The position numbers and the translations under genes are program-made. Source: Pseudomonadales bacterium (GTDB taxonomy: Bacteria; Pseudomonadota; Gammaproteobacteria; Pseudomonadales; Pseudohongiellaceae). Taken from it: a DNA stretch of 43,344 bases. Each line of letters starts with the position of its first letter. The stretch's first letter is position 1. This document shows, piece by piece, positions 24,240-32,497 of this stretch. The stretch is from positions 1 through 43,344 of the forward strand of contig JACKOH010000005.1 in the NCBI GenBank assembly GCA_024234395.1. Direction: 5' to 3'. The notes under the pieces are model-generated. The model was not told the origin of the DNA and ran no database searches. It saw only the letters and a program-made list of their open reading frames with translations.

Positions 24240-24689
24240 ATGAACAAGATCAATGTCCAGCTGATTACCGGAATCTTTGTCGTCATCGGCATCCTCAGTT
24301 TCAGCTACCTGGCCATTACGGTGGCCGGCGCCTCCTTTGTCGAGCAGCCGGGTTACAACCTGAGCGCCCGCTTCACCTCGGTTTCCGGACTGCGGCCGGG
24401 GGCTGTCGTGGAAGGTGCCGGGGTCAGGATCGGCACCGTATCCAGCATCGAGTTCGACCCGGAGTCTTTCGAGGCCATCGTAGAATTGCGCATTAACGAC
24501 GGGGTCCTTGTGCAGGAGGACGCGATTGCCGCCATCCGCACCCAGGGCATTATCGGTGAGAAGTACATCAAGATCGTTCCAGGTGGCTTCGAGGAGTTGT
24601 TGACCGACGGAATGCAGATCTACGAAACCGAATCGGCGATCAGCCTGGAAGAACTGGTCAGCCGCTACATCTTCCAGACCGAAGGGTAA
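24240..24689 (+). CDS. mlaD: Outer-membrane lipid asymmetry substrate-binding protein MlaD
   Basis: 149 aa from the ATG at 24240; a GTG at 24225 would add five residues. One N-terminal membrane anchor (VQLITGIFVVIGILSFSYLA) is followed by a single MCE domain (YNLSARFTSVSGLRPGAVVE, AGVRIGTVSSIEFDP, AIRTQGIIGEKYIKI) and a short hydrophobic C-terminal helix (ISLEELVSRYIFQTEG) as in the pore-lining segment of MlaD. It is somewhat shorter than E. coli MlaD (183 aa), mainly at the C-terminus. Hexamers bind phospholipids in the periplasm. A 71-bp gap separates it from mlaE; mlaA follows after 13 bp. Confidence 0.93.
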   Translation: MNKINVQLITGIFVVIGILSFSYLAITVAGASFVEQPGYNLSARFTSVSGLRPGAVVEGAGVRIGTVSSIEFDPESFEAIVELRINDGVLVQEDAIAAIRTQGIIGEKYIKIVPGGFEELLTDGMQIYETESAISLEELVSRYIFQTEG

Positions 24690-24702
24690 CCGGGAGACTG
24701 CC

Positions 24703-25449
24703 ATGTCTGTTTTCAAAAAAGCAGGACGCCTGGGGCTGACGTCACTGGCGGTGATAAGTCTACAGTTGGGTCTGGTCTCCCAGGCCGGTGCCCAGGACGA
24801 CGATGACGACTTCCTGGAAGAGGAGGATTTCTTTGAATTCGACGAGGGGCCGACCATCGCCGACCCGTTCGAGTCGATCAACCGGGCCACGTTTGCGCTT
24901 AACGACTCCCTGTATCGGGGGGTACTGAAACCGGTTGCGGTGGCATTCCGCGTCGTGCCGGAACCGGCCAGGGTATCGCTGTCCAACTTTTTTTCCAACC
25001 TGGGCACACCGATCTCCGCCATCAATGCCCTGCTGCAGCTGGACCTGCCCAACGCGGGCACCGAGGCCTCACGTTTCGTAATCAACTCGACCATCGGTAT
25101 CCTCGGACTATTCGATCCGGCCAGCAGTATGGGCCTGGAACAGGATACCGAGGATCTGGGCCAGACTCTGGGCCGTTATGGCGTAGGACACGGGTTCTAC
25201 GTGGTGATTCCTTTCCTGGGATTCAGCAGCCTGCGCGACGGCCTCGGCAGTCTTGGCAACACCGCAGCCGACCCGATCCTGAATCCGCTGTCCAGCGGCG
25301 AAATCATCGCCCTGAACCTGGCGGAGGCGGAGACCGCCCTGTCACTTGATGCCGATACCTACGAGGCCCTCTACGACAGCGCCATCGACCCCTATATCTT
25401 CTTTCGCACCTCCTACATTCAGAATCGCGCCGGGCGCGTGGAAGAGTGA
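24703..25449 (+). CDS. mlaA: MlaA (VacJ)-like protein without lipobox
   Basis: 248 aa. A signal peptide ending in SQAGAQ is followed by a very acidic stretch (DDDDDFLEEEDFFEFDEGP). The MlaA core begins DPFESINRATFALNDSLYRG and includes NFFSNLGTPISAINALLQ, SRFVINSTIGILGLFDPAS, DLGQTLGRYGVGHGFYVVIPFLG and DPILNPL. MlaA removes misplaced phospholipids from the outer leaflet of the outer membrane and passes them to MlaC. Canonical MlaA is a lipoprotein. Here no Cys occurs near the signal peptide, which instead ends in a signal peptidase I-like AGA site. It must associate with the outer membrane by its own amphipathic helices or partners (inference). It follows mlaD by 13 bp. Confidence 0.92.
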   Translation: MSVFKKAGRLGLTSLAVISLQLGLVSQAGAQDDDDDFLEEEDFFEFDEGPTIADPFESINRATFALNDSLYRGVLKPVAVAFRVVPEPARVSLSNFFSNLGTPISAINALLQLDLPNAGTEASRFVINSTIGILGLFDPASSMGLEQDTEDLGQTLGRYGVGHGFYVVIPFLGFSSLRDGLGSLGNTAADPILNPLSSGEIIALNLAEAETALSLDADTYEALYDSAIDPYIFFRTSYIQNRAGRVEE

Positions 25450-25548
25450 AATCGGCAGCCTGACAAGCGGAAGGGGCCTGACCATCGGGGCTGCTGCCGG
25501 GGAACTGACGGCAGTGGATCAACTACATGGGGTAACCGACCGGCAATA

Positions 25549-25576
25549 TTGAGTCCGGCCGGCGTAGGCGTATAAT
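25549..25576 (+). promoter_or_regulatory. Sigma-70-type promoter upstream of mlaC
   Basis: TTGAGT (25549-25554), a 16-bp spacer and a perfect TATAAT (25571-25576) lie 77 bp before the mlaC start, in the 204-bp gap after mlaA. This would allow mlaC to be transcribed apart from the upstream operon. Not proven; the -35 box has two mismatches. Confidence 0.5.
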
Positions 25577-25653
25577 CCGGAGACAGGCGGGAAGCAGGAC
25601 TTCACCGAATTATTCCAACAAATCCGGGACCGGTTCCGGAAGAGGACGAATCC

Positions 25654-26262
25654 ATGGGCAATATACTGAACAAGGCCTCGGCTGTGGGGCTGATACTTTG
25701 TGCACTACTTTCCAGCAACGCGATAGCACAGTCCAGCCCCAGTAAGCGGGTTGAGGGCGTGGTCGAACAGGTTCTGACCATTCTGCGCAATGAGAGCCTG
25801 GCTGCAGAGGCCCGCCGCGACCAGTTGAAGACCGAACTGGGCAAGGTGTTCGACAGCCGCGCCATGGCCCAGAGCGCCCTGTCCACCAACTGGCGCAGCG
25901 CCAGCAGTGAGCAGCAGGACGAATTCCAGGAACTGTTCCGTCAGACCCTGGAAAACACCTACATCGGCCGGATCGAGGCCTATACCAACGAAACCGTCGA
26001 GTACCGGGCCGAAGATATCGACAACAACCGCGCCACCGTGGAAACCACGATCGTTACCGCAGCCAACGAAATTCCGGTGAATTACAAGTTGCGACTGCGC
26101 AGTGACGGCTGGTATGTCTACGATGTGGAAGTGGAGAACGTCAGCATGATCAGCTCTTACCGGGAAACCTACCGCAGTGTCGTGCGACGGTCCGGGATGG
26201 ATAACTTGTTGAGCGAGATGCGCAAAAACGTCGAAGAGCTGGGAGCTGCCAGCGGCAGCTAG
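25654..26262 (+). CDS. mlaC: Periplasmic phospholipid-binding protein MlaC
   Basis: 202 aa, GGAAGAGG before the ATG. A signal peptide (ending NAIAQ) is followed by the MlaC/Ttg2D fold: VEGVVEQVLTIL at the start, FDSRAMAQSALSTNWRSASS, QDEFQELFRQTLENTYIGRI, VNYKLRLRSDGWYVYDVEVE and NVSMISSYRETYRSVVRRSG. The protein ferries phospholipids through the periplasm between MlaA and the MlaFED(B) complex. It lies 204 bp after mlaA, with its own likely promoter, and a hairpin follows the stop. Confidence 0.94.
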   Translation: MGNILNKASAVGLILCALLSSNAIAQSSPSKRVEGVVEQVLTILRNESLAAEARRDQLKTELGKVFDSRAMAQSALSTNWRSASSEQQDEFQELFRQTLENTYIGRIEAYTNETVEYRAEDIDNNRATVETTIVTAANEIPVNYKLRLRSDGWYVYDVEVENVSMISSYRETYRSVVRRSGMDNLLSEMRKNVEELGAASGS

Positions 26263-26303
26263 GCCTCTTCAGCCACCTACCAGGCAACTCTCTGCCCGGC
26301 TGT

Positions 26304-26329
26304 CCGGGGCGCATCACTCCGCGCTCCGG
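26304..26329 (+). terminator. Hairpin after mlaC
   Basis: CCGGGGCGC and GCGCTCCGG form a 9-bp stem (one G-U pair) with an 8-base loop, 42 bp behind the mlaC stop. The bases after it (GCCTCTGTTTCTG) are only weakly T-rich, so an intrinsic terminator is possible but not certain. Confidence 0.4.
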
Positions 26330-26814
26330 GCCTCTGTTTCTGCCCCGGTGCCGCGCCGCAGTAAACCGCCCGGTACCGAAATCACTCCAGCTACTTCTCA
26401 GACCCCAATGCCCTGATCAGGTGAAGCCACTTCTACCGCGGGTCAGGACCCGTTCCGTCGAACTTCCTGGCAAACCCCAGAGGCAGCTGGAAATCGTCGC
26501 CAGCTCAAAACAGATTATGGACTGCTTCGCCAACAGTTTGCTGGTTTGATGCGGCCAATCGGGTTTCACAGCAATTCCCGTACTTGCAGGAAACGCGACT
26601 GGATGAAGAGAACCGCTGCTCTGAACGCCCTTCCACCGGCGTAGCAGCGTAAGCTGCTGATAAACACCAGCGGCCGTGCACTGCCAGATTCGATACTCTC
26701 GGGCATTTACCGGTACACTTGAGATAGCCGGGAAGACCTGGAATGTTCACTGTCACTGGAGATACCGTAGTCTCCGCCCGGGATGGCACTCCTATTCCCG
26801 GACAGGATACGGGC
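26330..26814. other. Intergenic region between mlaC and the MgtC/DUF4010 gene
   Basis: About 485 bp without a convincing gene. A small perfect hairpin, AGCAGC-GTAA-GCTGCT (26643-26658), has a GNRA-type loop if transcribed. The right end carries the leader of the DUF4010 gene. Confidence 0.45.
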
Positions 26815-28086
26815 ATGGAATCTGAACAGCTGCAACTTCTCTATAACCTGACTACCGCACTTGGGATCGGCGTATTGATCGGCCTGGAAAGGGGTTGGAA
26901 GCAACGCCAGGCGGGCGATGGGGAACGTATCGCGGGAGTGCGTACCTTTGCCCTGATCGGACTGCTGGGTGGCAGCAGCGCGATTCTCGCAGAACAGCTG
27001 GGGCCTCTGGTTCTGAGCCTGGTGTTTCTTGGACTGGCCGGGGTCTGGGCCGCGGTCTACGTCTCCAACCTGAGAAATGGTTCCCATGATGTCGGCATTA
27101 CCAGCCTGGTGGCCGGCCTGTTGACCTTTGTCCTGGGTGCGCTGACTGCGCTCGGCGATGTCATGATTGCCGTGGCCGCCGCAGTAGTCACCACGCTGCT
27201 GCTCAGCTACAAGCCGCGGATCCACCGCTGGGTCGGAGCGCTGGACGCCGACGAACTGCATGCGATTCTCAAATTACTGCTGATTTCGGTGGTGCTGTTA
27301 CCCATTCTTCCCGACCAGGGTTACGGACCCTGGCAGGCGCTGAACCCTTTCACCATCTGGTGGATGGTGGTATTGATTGCCGCCATCTCCTTTGTCGGCT
27401 ACTTTTCCATCCGCATCGGTGGCACCCGGCGCGGTATCCTGTTCGCCGGGCTGTTCGGGGGCCTGGCTTCCTCTACTGCCGTGAGCCTGAATTTTTCCCG
27501 CCAGGTAAAGCACGACCGGGCCCGTGCCGAAGTATTCGCACCGGGCATTCTGTTGGCCTGTGGCACCATGTTTCCCCGCATGGCCATCGTAGCCACGCTG
27601 ATCAATTCAAGGCTGCTGCAACCGCTGTTACTGCCAGCCACATTGATGACACTGGTAATCGCGCTGCCGATTCTGTACCGCTGGCGCCGACTGACTTCAA
27701 GCACCACGCCGAAATTGGAATCAGTCATTGATAATCCCCTGGAAATCGGTTCGGCGCTGGCATTCGGCGCCCTGCTGGGCCTGGTCTTCCTGCTCAGCGA
27801 GGCGCTGCAGCAATGGGTCGGAGAAACCGGCCTTTTGGCCCTTGCCGCGGCTTCCGGCCTGTCCGATGTCGATGCTATTACTCTGACCCTGGCGCAGGAA
27901 AGCCAGCAGGATATTCAGCTGGAAGTCGCAGCGACCGGCATTCTGATTGCCGCCACAGTGAATGGCCTGGTCAAGGGTGGCATGGCTTACCTGATCGGTG
28001 GCCGGGTACTGGGTGTTCAGGTAGGTGTGCCGCTGTTGTTGAGCGGCATCGTGGGACTGTGCAGTGCCTGGCTGTGGATTTACTAG
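26815..28086 (+). CDS. MgtC/SapB and DUF4010 family membrane protein
   Basis: 423 aa from the ATG at 26815 (MESEQLQLLYNL); an ATG at 26743 would add 24 poorly conserved polar residues. The N-terminal third is MgtC/SapB-like: LGIGVLIGLERGWKQR and RIAGVRTFALIGLLGG. The C-terminal part is DUF4010-like: ADELHAILKLLLISVVLLPI, SIRIGGTRRGILFAGLFGGLASSTAVSL and AAASGLSDVDAITLTL, with about 11-13 membrane segments overall. The function is not established; MgtC relatives are linked to magnesium or membrane-potential stress. It is transcribed alone. Confidence 0.85.
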   Translation: MESEQLQLLYNLTTALGIGVLIGLERGWKQRQAGDGERIAGVRTFALIGLLGGSSAILAEQLGPLVLSLVFLGLAGVWAAVYVSNLRNGSHDVGITSLVAGLLTFVLGALTALGDVMIAVAAAVVTTLLLSYKPRIHRWVGALDADELHAILKLLLISVVLLPILPDQGYGPWQALNPFTIWWMVVLIAAISFVGYFSIRIGGTRRGILFAGLFGGLASSTAVSLNFSRQVKHDRARAEVFAPGILLACGTMFPRMAIVATLINSRLLQPLLLPATLMTLVIALPILYRWRRLTSSTTPKLESVIDNPLEIGSALAFGALLGLVFLLSEALQQWVGETGLLALAAASGLSDVDAITLTLAQESQQDIQLEVAATGILIAATVNGLVKGGMAYLIGGRVLGVQVGVPLLLSGIVGLCSAWLWIY

Positions 28087-28198
28087 CGTGGACGCGATGT
28101 GAACACCAGTCACACAGCCAGCGTGGAAATAATCACCGGCTGGCCCAGGCCACGGCGGGTAAGTACAATCGGGATTTGACCCGGACCAGGAATCCAGC

Positions 28199-28903
28199 AT
28201 GAACGAAAGCAATCAGAAAATCGCCCTCTTCATCGACGCGGACAATGCCCCGGCTGGAAAATTCGAGGAAGTCCTGAGTGAAGTGGCCAAGTATGGCGTG
28301 GTGACGATCCGCAAGGCCTATGGCAACTGGAAGTCGCCGACCCTGAAGAAGTGGGAAGAACTCCTTCATGAGTATGCCATCCAGCCGATCCAGCAGTACG
28401 ATCTGACCAAGGGGAAAAATGCCTCGGATATCGCCCTGGTCATCGATGCCATGGATGTGATGTACACCCGGGAGATCGACGTCATGTGCTTCGTCTCATC
28501 GGACTGTGACTTTACTCCCCTGGTTACCCGGGTTCTGGCCGAAGGCAAAGTGGTGTTGGGATTTGGTGAACGCAAAACACCGTCGCCGTTCGTCAATGCC
28601 TGTTCCCGCTTTCTGTACCTGGATGAGGAAAAGAAAGCGGCCCGGGTGAATACCCGCCCCAAGAGCATCAAGTCGGATTCCAAATTGATCAATCTGTTAC
28701 GCGCGGCGATCGAGGCTAATGAAGATGACGAGGGCTGGGCGGCCCTGGGCCCGGTGGGCTCGCATATCTCCAACAAGTCCTCGTTCGACAGCCGCAATTA
28801 CGGCTTCCGAAATCTGAGCAGCCTGGTCAAGGCTATTGATCTGTTTGAATTGAAACGGGGTCCCGGTAATTCGTACCAGATCCGGGATGTGCGGCGCAAG
28901 TAA
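28199..28903 (+). CDS. NYN/LabA-like PIN-fold protein with C-terminal OST-HTH (LOTUS) domain
   Basis: 234 aa. The N-terminal NYN domain (about 8-150) has the acidic residues expected of a PIN-like RNase: LFIDADNAP, GKNASDIALVIDAMDVMY and FVSSDCDFTPLV. A linker is followed by a small winged-helix-like domain (about 165-230; LINLLRAAIEANEDDEGWAA, GFRNLSSLVKAIDLFELKR) of the OST-HTH type, which binds RNA. The order NYN then OST-HTH is common in bacterial proteins of unknown target. AGGAA upstream supports the start. Confidence 0.88.
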   Translation: MNESNQKIALFIDADNAPAGKFEEVLSEVAKYGVVTIRKAYGNWKSPTLKKWEELLHEYAIQPIQQYDLTKGKNASDIALVIDAMDVMYTREIDVMCFVSSDCDFTPLVTRVLAEGKVVLGFGERKTPSPFVNACSRFLYLDEEKKAARVNTRPKSIKSDSKLINLLRAAIEANEDDEGWAALGPVGSHISNKSSFDSRNYGFRNLSSLVKAIDLFELKRGPGNSYQIRDVRRK

Positions 28904-29450
28904 GACCCAAACAACTCCCCATTTACCGGCTATTTGTCCGAATTTGGCTGCTCAGATGAAGGAAACAGGTTAACAGCCTGCAGCCTTTAAAGGCGCCTCC
29001 GATTTTGTTAAACTATTTGCTCAAGTTTGTGCGCACTACCGAATTCTGGAACGTAAATATAAATTAAATATAAATATAGTTGTATAGATTCATAGCTGTA
29101 TAGATTTATAAATGCATAGATACATAGACGTATATATATAGAAGTACAGATACAGCCATCCAACGCATCCTGCTCACGCAGTTGCCTCGGTGGCACAATT
29201 TTTAAGGAAACCTTGATCCGGCTGCACTGAAATTCTGAACCGTATTCAATCAGTTTATTGCTTTCGTTGAAAACGTTAGAGCACTACCTAATCGCAAGCC
29301 CCCATCTCAGCACTCTATTCGCTGCGTCCCCCACCCACGCGTTCGAAACACTTTGTACGCTGCCCGGCAGTTCTGCATTCACATCCTCTGTAACTGACAC
29401 TTTTTTTACCAGGCCGGAAACACTTTCTATCATCCGTTAACCGGAGAGCC
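28904..29450. other. Intergenic leader region of the sucrose cassette
   Basis: 547 bp between the NYN gene and the sucrose-phosphate synthase gene, the longest gap on the right side. It contains the AT-rich repeat island (separate entry), then about 290 bp of ordinary DNA. CGGAGAG lies before the ATG at 29451. No reading frame here is convincing. It is expected to carry the operon promoter, possibly osmotically controlled (inference). Confidence 0.55.
29054..29155. repeat. AT-rich island of degenerate 8-bp repeats
   Basis: It begins with two direct copies of TAAATATAAAT. Then octamers follow almost without gap: TATAGATT, CATAGCTG, TATAGATT, TATAAATG, CATAGATA, CATAGACG, TATATATA, (TAGAAG), TACAGATA. 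The period is 8 bp, with a 16-bp superperiod in the first half. Composition contrasts sharply with the GC-rich surroundings. It ends about 295 bp before the first sucrose gene. Confidence 0.8.
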
Positions 29451-31592
29451 ATGACCCCTGAACAACCGCAGAAACTTTATATCGCCCTGATCAGTGTCCA
29501 TGGCCTGATCCGGGGTGAGAATCTGGAACTGGGCAGAGATGCCGATACCGGTGGCCAGACCAAGTACGTGGTGGAGCTGGCCAGGGCGCTCGGGGAGCTC
29601 GATGAAGTGGGTCAGGTGGATCTTATTACACGCCGTATAGTGGATCCTTCGGTCAGTGAAGACTATGCCAGGCGCGTCGAACCCTTGAACGAGCGTGCCC
29701 GTATCGTGCGGATAGATGCCGGGCCGGAAAGCTACATCGCCAAGGAGAACCTCTGGGATTACATTGAGAATTTTGCCGATAATGTACTGGACTGGTTTCA
29801 TCAGCAGGCTGACATTCCGGATCTGATCCACTCCCACTACGCAGATGCCGGCCAGGTCGGTGTTCAGCTCAGTCATATCACCGGCATTCCGCTGATTCAC
29901 ACCGGCCACTCGCTGGGCCGCGATAAGCGGCGAAGGCTGCTCGCTACCGGATTGTCCCTGGACGAAATCGATCAGGTCTACAACATGTCGCGGCGGATCG
30001 AGGCCGAAGAGGAAGTGCTGGCCAATGCGGACCTGGTGATTACCAGCACCCGCAATGAGATCGAGGATCAGTACGAGATTTATGACTACTACGATCCCGA
30101 CAGCATGGCGGTCATTCCGCCGGGAATCGATCTGGAGAAATTCCACGCTCCGGTGCTGGGCGAACCGAAGCCACCGGTAGCCAGGGACATCCGGCGCTTT
30201 CTGGACGAACCGGATAAACCCATTATCCTGGCGTTATCGCGCCCGGATGCCCGCAAGAACATTTCCACCCTGCTGGAATCCTTTGGTGAATCGCGGCGCC
30301 TGCAGGAACTTGCCAACCTGGTGATCATCGCCGGCAACCGCGAGGATATCCGCGATATGGAAGCTGGCGCCCAGGCAGTGCTCACCGACCTGCTGGTTGA
30401 AGTGGATTTTTACGATATCTACGGCCGGATCGCCATACCCAAACAACATGCCTCCGACGAAGTCCCGGCCATTTATCGGCTGGTAGCCAGTTCCGGAGGC
30501 GTGTTCGTCAATCCGGCTCTTACCGAGCCGTTCGGACTGACCCTGCTGGAAGCCTCGGCCAGCGGAATTCCGGTAGTGGCCACGGAAAACGGCGGCCCGG
30601 TGGATATCATCTCCAACTGCCATAACGGGATCCTGGTCGATCCGCTGGACAAGCAGGCCATGACGGATGCCCTGATTTCCCTGCTGACCGACAACGCCAG
30701 CTGGCGGGAACTGTCAACTGCCGGTCTGACCAATATCCCCCGCTTCTACTCCTGGGCAGCCCATGCCTCGACCTACCTGGAACTGGCGGTTCCCCTTATC
30801 GGCCAGACGCCGCTATTACCGAAGAAGCCGAAAACCCGGCGGCCCATGCAGGAACATAACCGGGCCATCTTTACCGATATCGACCAGAATCTGCTGGGCG
30901 ATCCGGCCGCCCTGTCGGAATTCCGGGAACTGTTGAAACAACATCGCAATACCACCACCTTCGGTATTACCACCGCGCGCCGCCTGGATTCCGCGCTGAC
31001 CGCTCTCAAGCAATACGAGATCCCGATGCCGGACATTCTCATTACCAGCCTCGGCACCGAAATCTACTACGCTCCCAAGCTGACACCCAGTGTCAACTGG
31101 CAGAATCATATCGATCACTCCTGGAATCGCCGTCAGCTGGTGAGGCTGCTGGAGAATCTGCCGGGACTTGTATTGCAGGATGCCGCGGAGCAGAGTGATT
31201 TTAAGATCTCGTTCCATTACCGGCCGGACCAGCCCAACACGCCCTCGATACAGGAGATCCAGACCCTGCTCAGGAAGGAGGAGCAAACGGTCAATGTGAT
31301 TCATTCCTTCGGAGAGTTCGTGGATATCGTGCCGGGTCGCGCCTCCAAGGGCCTGGCCCTGCGCTATATCTCTTCACTGTGGGATATTCCTCTCAACCAC
31401 ATCCTGGTAGCCGGCGGTTCCGGAGCCGACGAAGATCTCATGCGTGGCAATACGCTGGCGGTGGTGGTGGCCAATCGCCAGGAAGAGGAACTGTCGGATC
31501 TGATCGACATGGACCGGATTTATTTTGCCAGCAGGCCCTTCGCCGGTGGCATTCTGGAAGCAGTCGATCACTATCGATTTCTGGACGTCTAG
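29451..31592 (+). CDS. Sucrose-phosphate synthase with degenerate C-terminal phosphatase-like domain
   Basis: 713 aa. The GT-B glycosyltransferase (about 1-455) opens with ISVHGLIRGENLELGRDADTGGQ, the sucrose-synthase/SPS glycine-rich motif. It includes HSHYADAG and HTGHSLGRDKRRRLLATG, and the retaining-enzyme E-x7-E motif in LTEPFGLTLLEA. It should transfer glucose from a nucleotide sugar to fructose-6-phosphate. From about 470 on there is a HAD/sucrose-phosphatase-like domain with damaged catalytic motifs: D476-I-D478-Q-N480 has Asn for the motif I Thr, and 655-660 read GGSGAD where active enzymes have GDSGND. It is therefore probably non-catalytic, as in other bacterial two-domain SPS proteins. 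First gene of the cassette; the phosphatase starts 8 bp later. Confidence 0.93.
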   Translation: MTPEQPQKLYIALISVHGLIRGENLELGRDADTGGQTKYVVELARALGELDEVGQVDLITRRIVDPSVSEDYARRVEPLNERARIVRIDAGPESYIAKENLWDYIENFADNVLDWFHQQADIPDLIHSHYADAGQVGVQLSHITGIPLIHTGHSLGRDKRRRLLATGLSLDEIDQVYNMSRRIEAEEEVLANADLVITSTRNEIEDQYEIYDYYDPDSMAVIPPGIDLEKFHAPVLGEPKPPVARDIRRFLDEPDKPIILALSRPDARKNISTLLESFGESRRLQELANLVIIAGNREDIRDMEAGAQAVLTDLLVEVDFYDIYGRIAIPKQHASDEVPAIYRLVASSGGVFVNPALTEPFGLTLLEASASGIPVVATENGGPVDIISNCHNGILVDPLDKQAMTDALISLLTDNASWRELSTAGLTNIPRFYSWAAHASTYLELAVPLIGQTPLLPKKPKTRRPMQEHNRAIFTDIDQNLLGDPAALSEFRELLKQHRNTTTFGITTARRLDSALTALKQYEIPMPDILITSLGTEIYYAPKLTPSVNWQNHIDHSWNRRQLVRLLENLPGLVLQDAAEQSDFKISFHYRPDQPNTPSIQEIQTLLRKEEQTVNVIHSFGEFVDIVPGRASKGLALRYISSLWDIPLNHILVAGGSGADEDLMRGNTLAVVVANRQEEELSDLIDMDRIYFASRPFAGGILEAVDHYRFLDV

Positions 31593-31600
31593 GGATTGTC

Positions 31601-32497
31601 ATGTCTGAACGTTACCTGCTCTGCACCGACCTGGACAGAACCCTGCTTCCCAACGGGCTGCAACCGGAGTCCGCCTGCGCCCGGCCCCTGTTCCGGAAAC
31701 TGGTCTCCCACCCCGAGGTTCACCTGGCCTATGTGAGTGGCCGTAGCCTCGAACTGGTGCTTCAGGCCATTGCGAAATGGGACCTGCCGCGACCGGATTT
31801 CATACTCGGTGACGTGGGCTCGAGCATTTATGAGCAGGCTGGGCAGCACCGGGAAATTGCCAATCCTGCGGGGAGCGAAACCAGGCCCGACCAGTGGCGA
31901 CGCCTGGAGCAGTGGGACCGGGAAATTGCGTCTGACTGGAACGGCAGCTCAGTCATCGATATTGTCACACTGTTGGCCCCGGTTGACGGACTGGTGTTGC
32001 AGGAGAAGCACAAGCAGACCCGCTTTAAAGTCAGCTATTACGTTGCACCCCAGGTCGACGACAAGGCAATGCGTCAGCAGATGCAGACCATTCTTGCCAA
32101 TGCCGGCATCAGAGCCAGCCTGATATGGAGCATCGATGAAGCCGAGCAGTTGGGATTACTGGATGTCCTGCCGGCCAGCGCCACCAAGAGACACGCCATC
32201 GAGTTTCTGATGCGGCAACAGCATTTTAATCCGGGCGAAACCGTATTTGCAGGCGACAGCGGTAATGACCTTCCGGTGCTGGTCAGCCCGGTCCAGTCGG
32301 TACTGGTAGCCAATGCCACTGTCGAAGTCCAGAATCAGGCAGTACAGGAAGCCGAGGCATCAGGACAGGCAGCGGCTCTCTATGTTGCCAGGGGAAATTA
32401 TCTTGGCATGAACGGCAACTACAGTGCCGGTATTCTGGAAGGATTTGTCCATTACATTCCGCAGGCGGAAAATTGGCTGCAGGAGGCTTCACCATGA
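31601..32497 (+). CDS. Sucrose-6-phosphate phosphatase (HAD-IIB)
   Basis: 298 aa from the ATG at 31601. It carries intact HAD motifs: D10-L-D12-R-T14 (nucleophile and acid/base), SGRS (motif II region), a Lys in TKRHAIEFL, and G218-D219-S220-G221-N222-D223. This is the family of sucrose-phosphatase and related Cof-type enzymes; VHYIPQAENWL near the end is typical. It removes phosphate from sucrose-6-phosphate made by the preceding enzyme and pulls the pathway to sucrose. Its stop overlaps the fructokinase start by 4 bp. Confidence 0.92.
   Translation: MSERYLLCTDLDRTLLPNGLQPESACARPLFRKLVSHPEVHLAYVSGRSLELVLQAIAKWDLPRPDFILGDVGSSIYEQAGQHREIANPAGSETRPDQWRRLEQWDREIASDWNGSSVIDIVTLLAPVDGLVLQEKHKQTRFKVSYYVAPQVDDKAMRQQMQTILANAGIRASLIWSIDEAEQLGLLDVLPASATKRHAIEFLMRQQHFNPGETVFAGDSGNDLPVLVSPVQSVLVANATVEVQNQAVQEAEASGQAAALYVARGNYLGMNGNYSAGILEGFVHYIPQAENWLQEASP

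Noticed and set aside
24165..25094. Minus-strand open frame of about 310 codons opposite mlaD and mlaA
   Set aside because: Ser- and Arg-rich composition and no recognisable motif; both plus-strand genes are certain.
29008..29196. Minus-strand frame through the AT-rich repeat island (Tyr/Ile-rich product)
   Set aside because: The composition simply reflects the TATA-type repeats.
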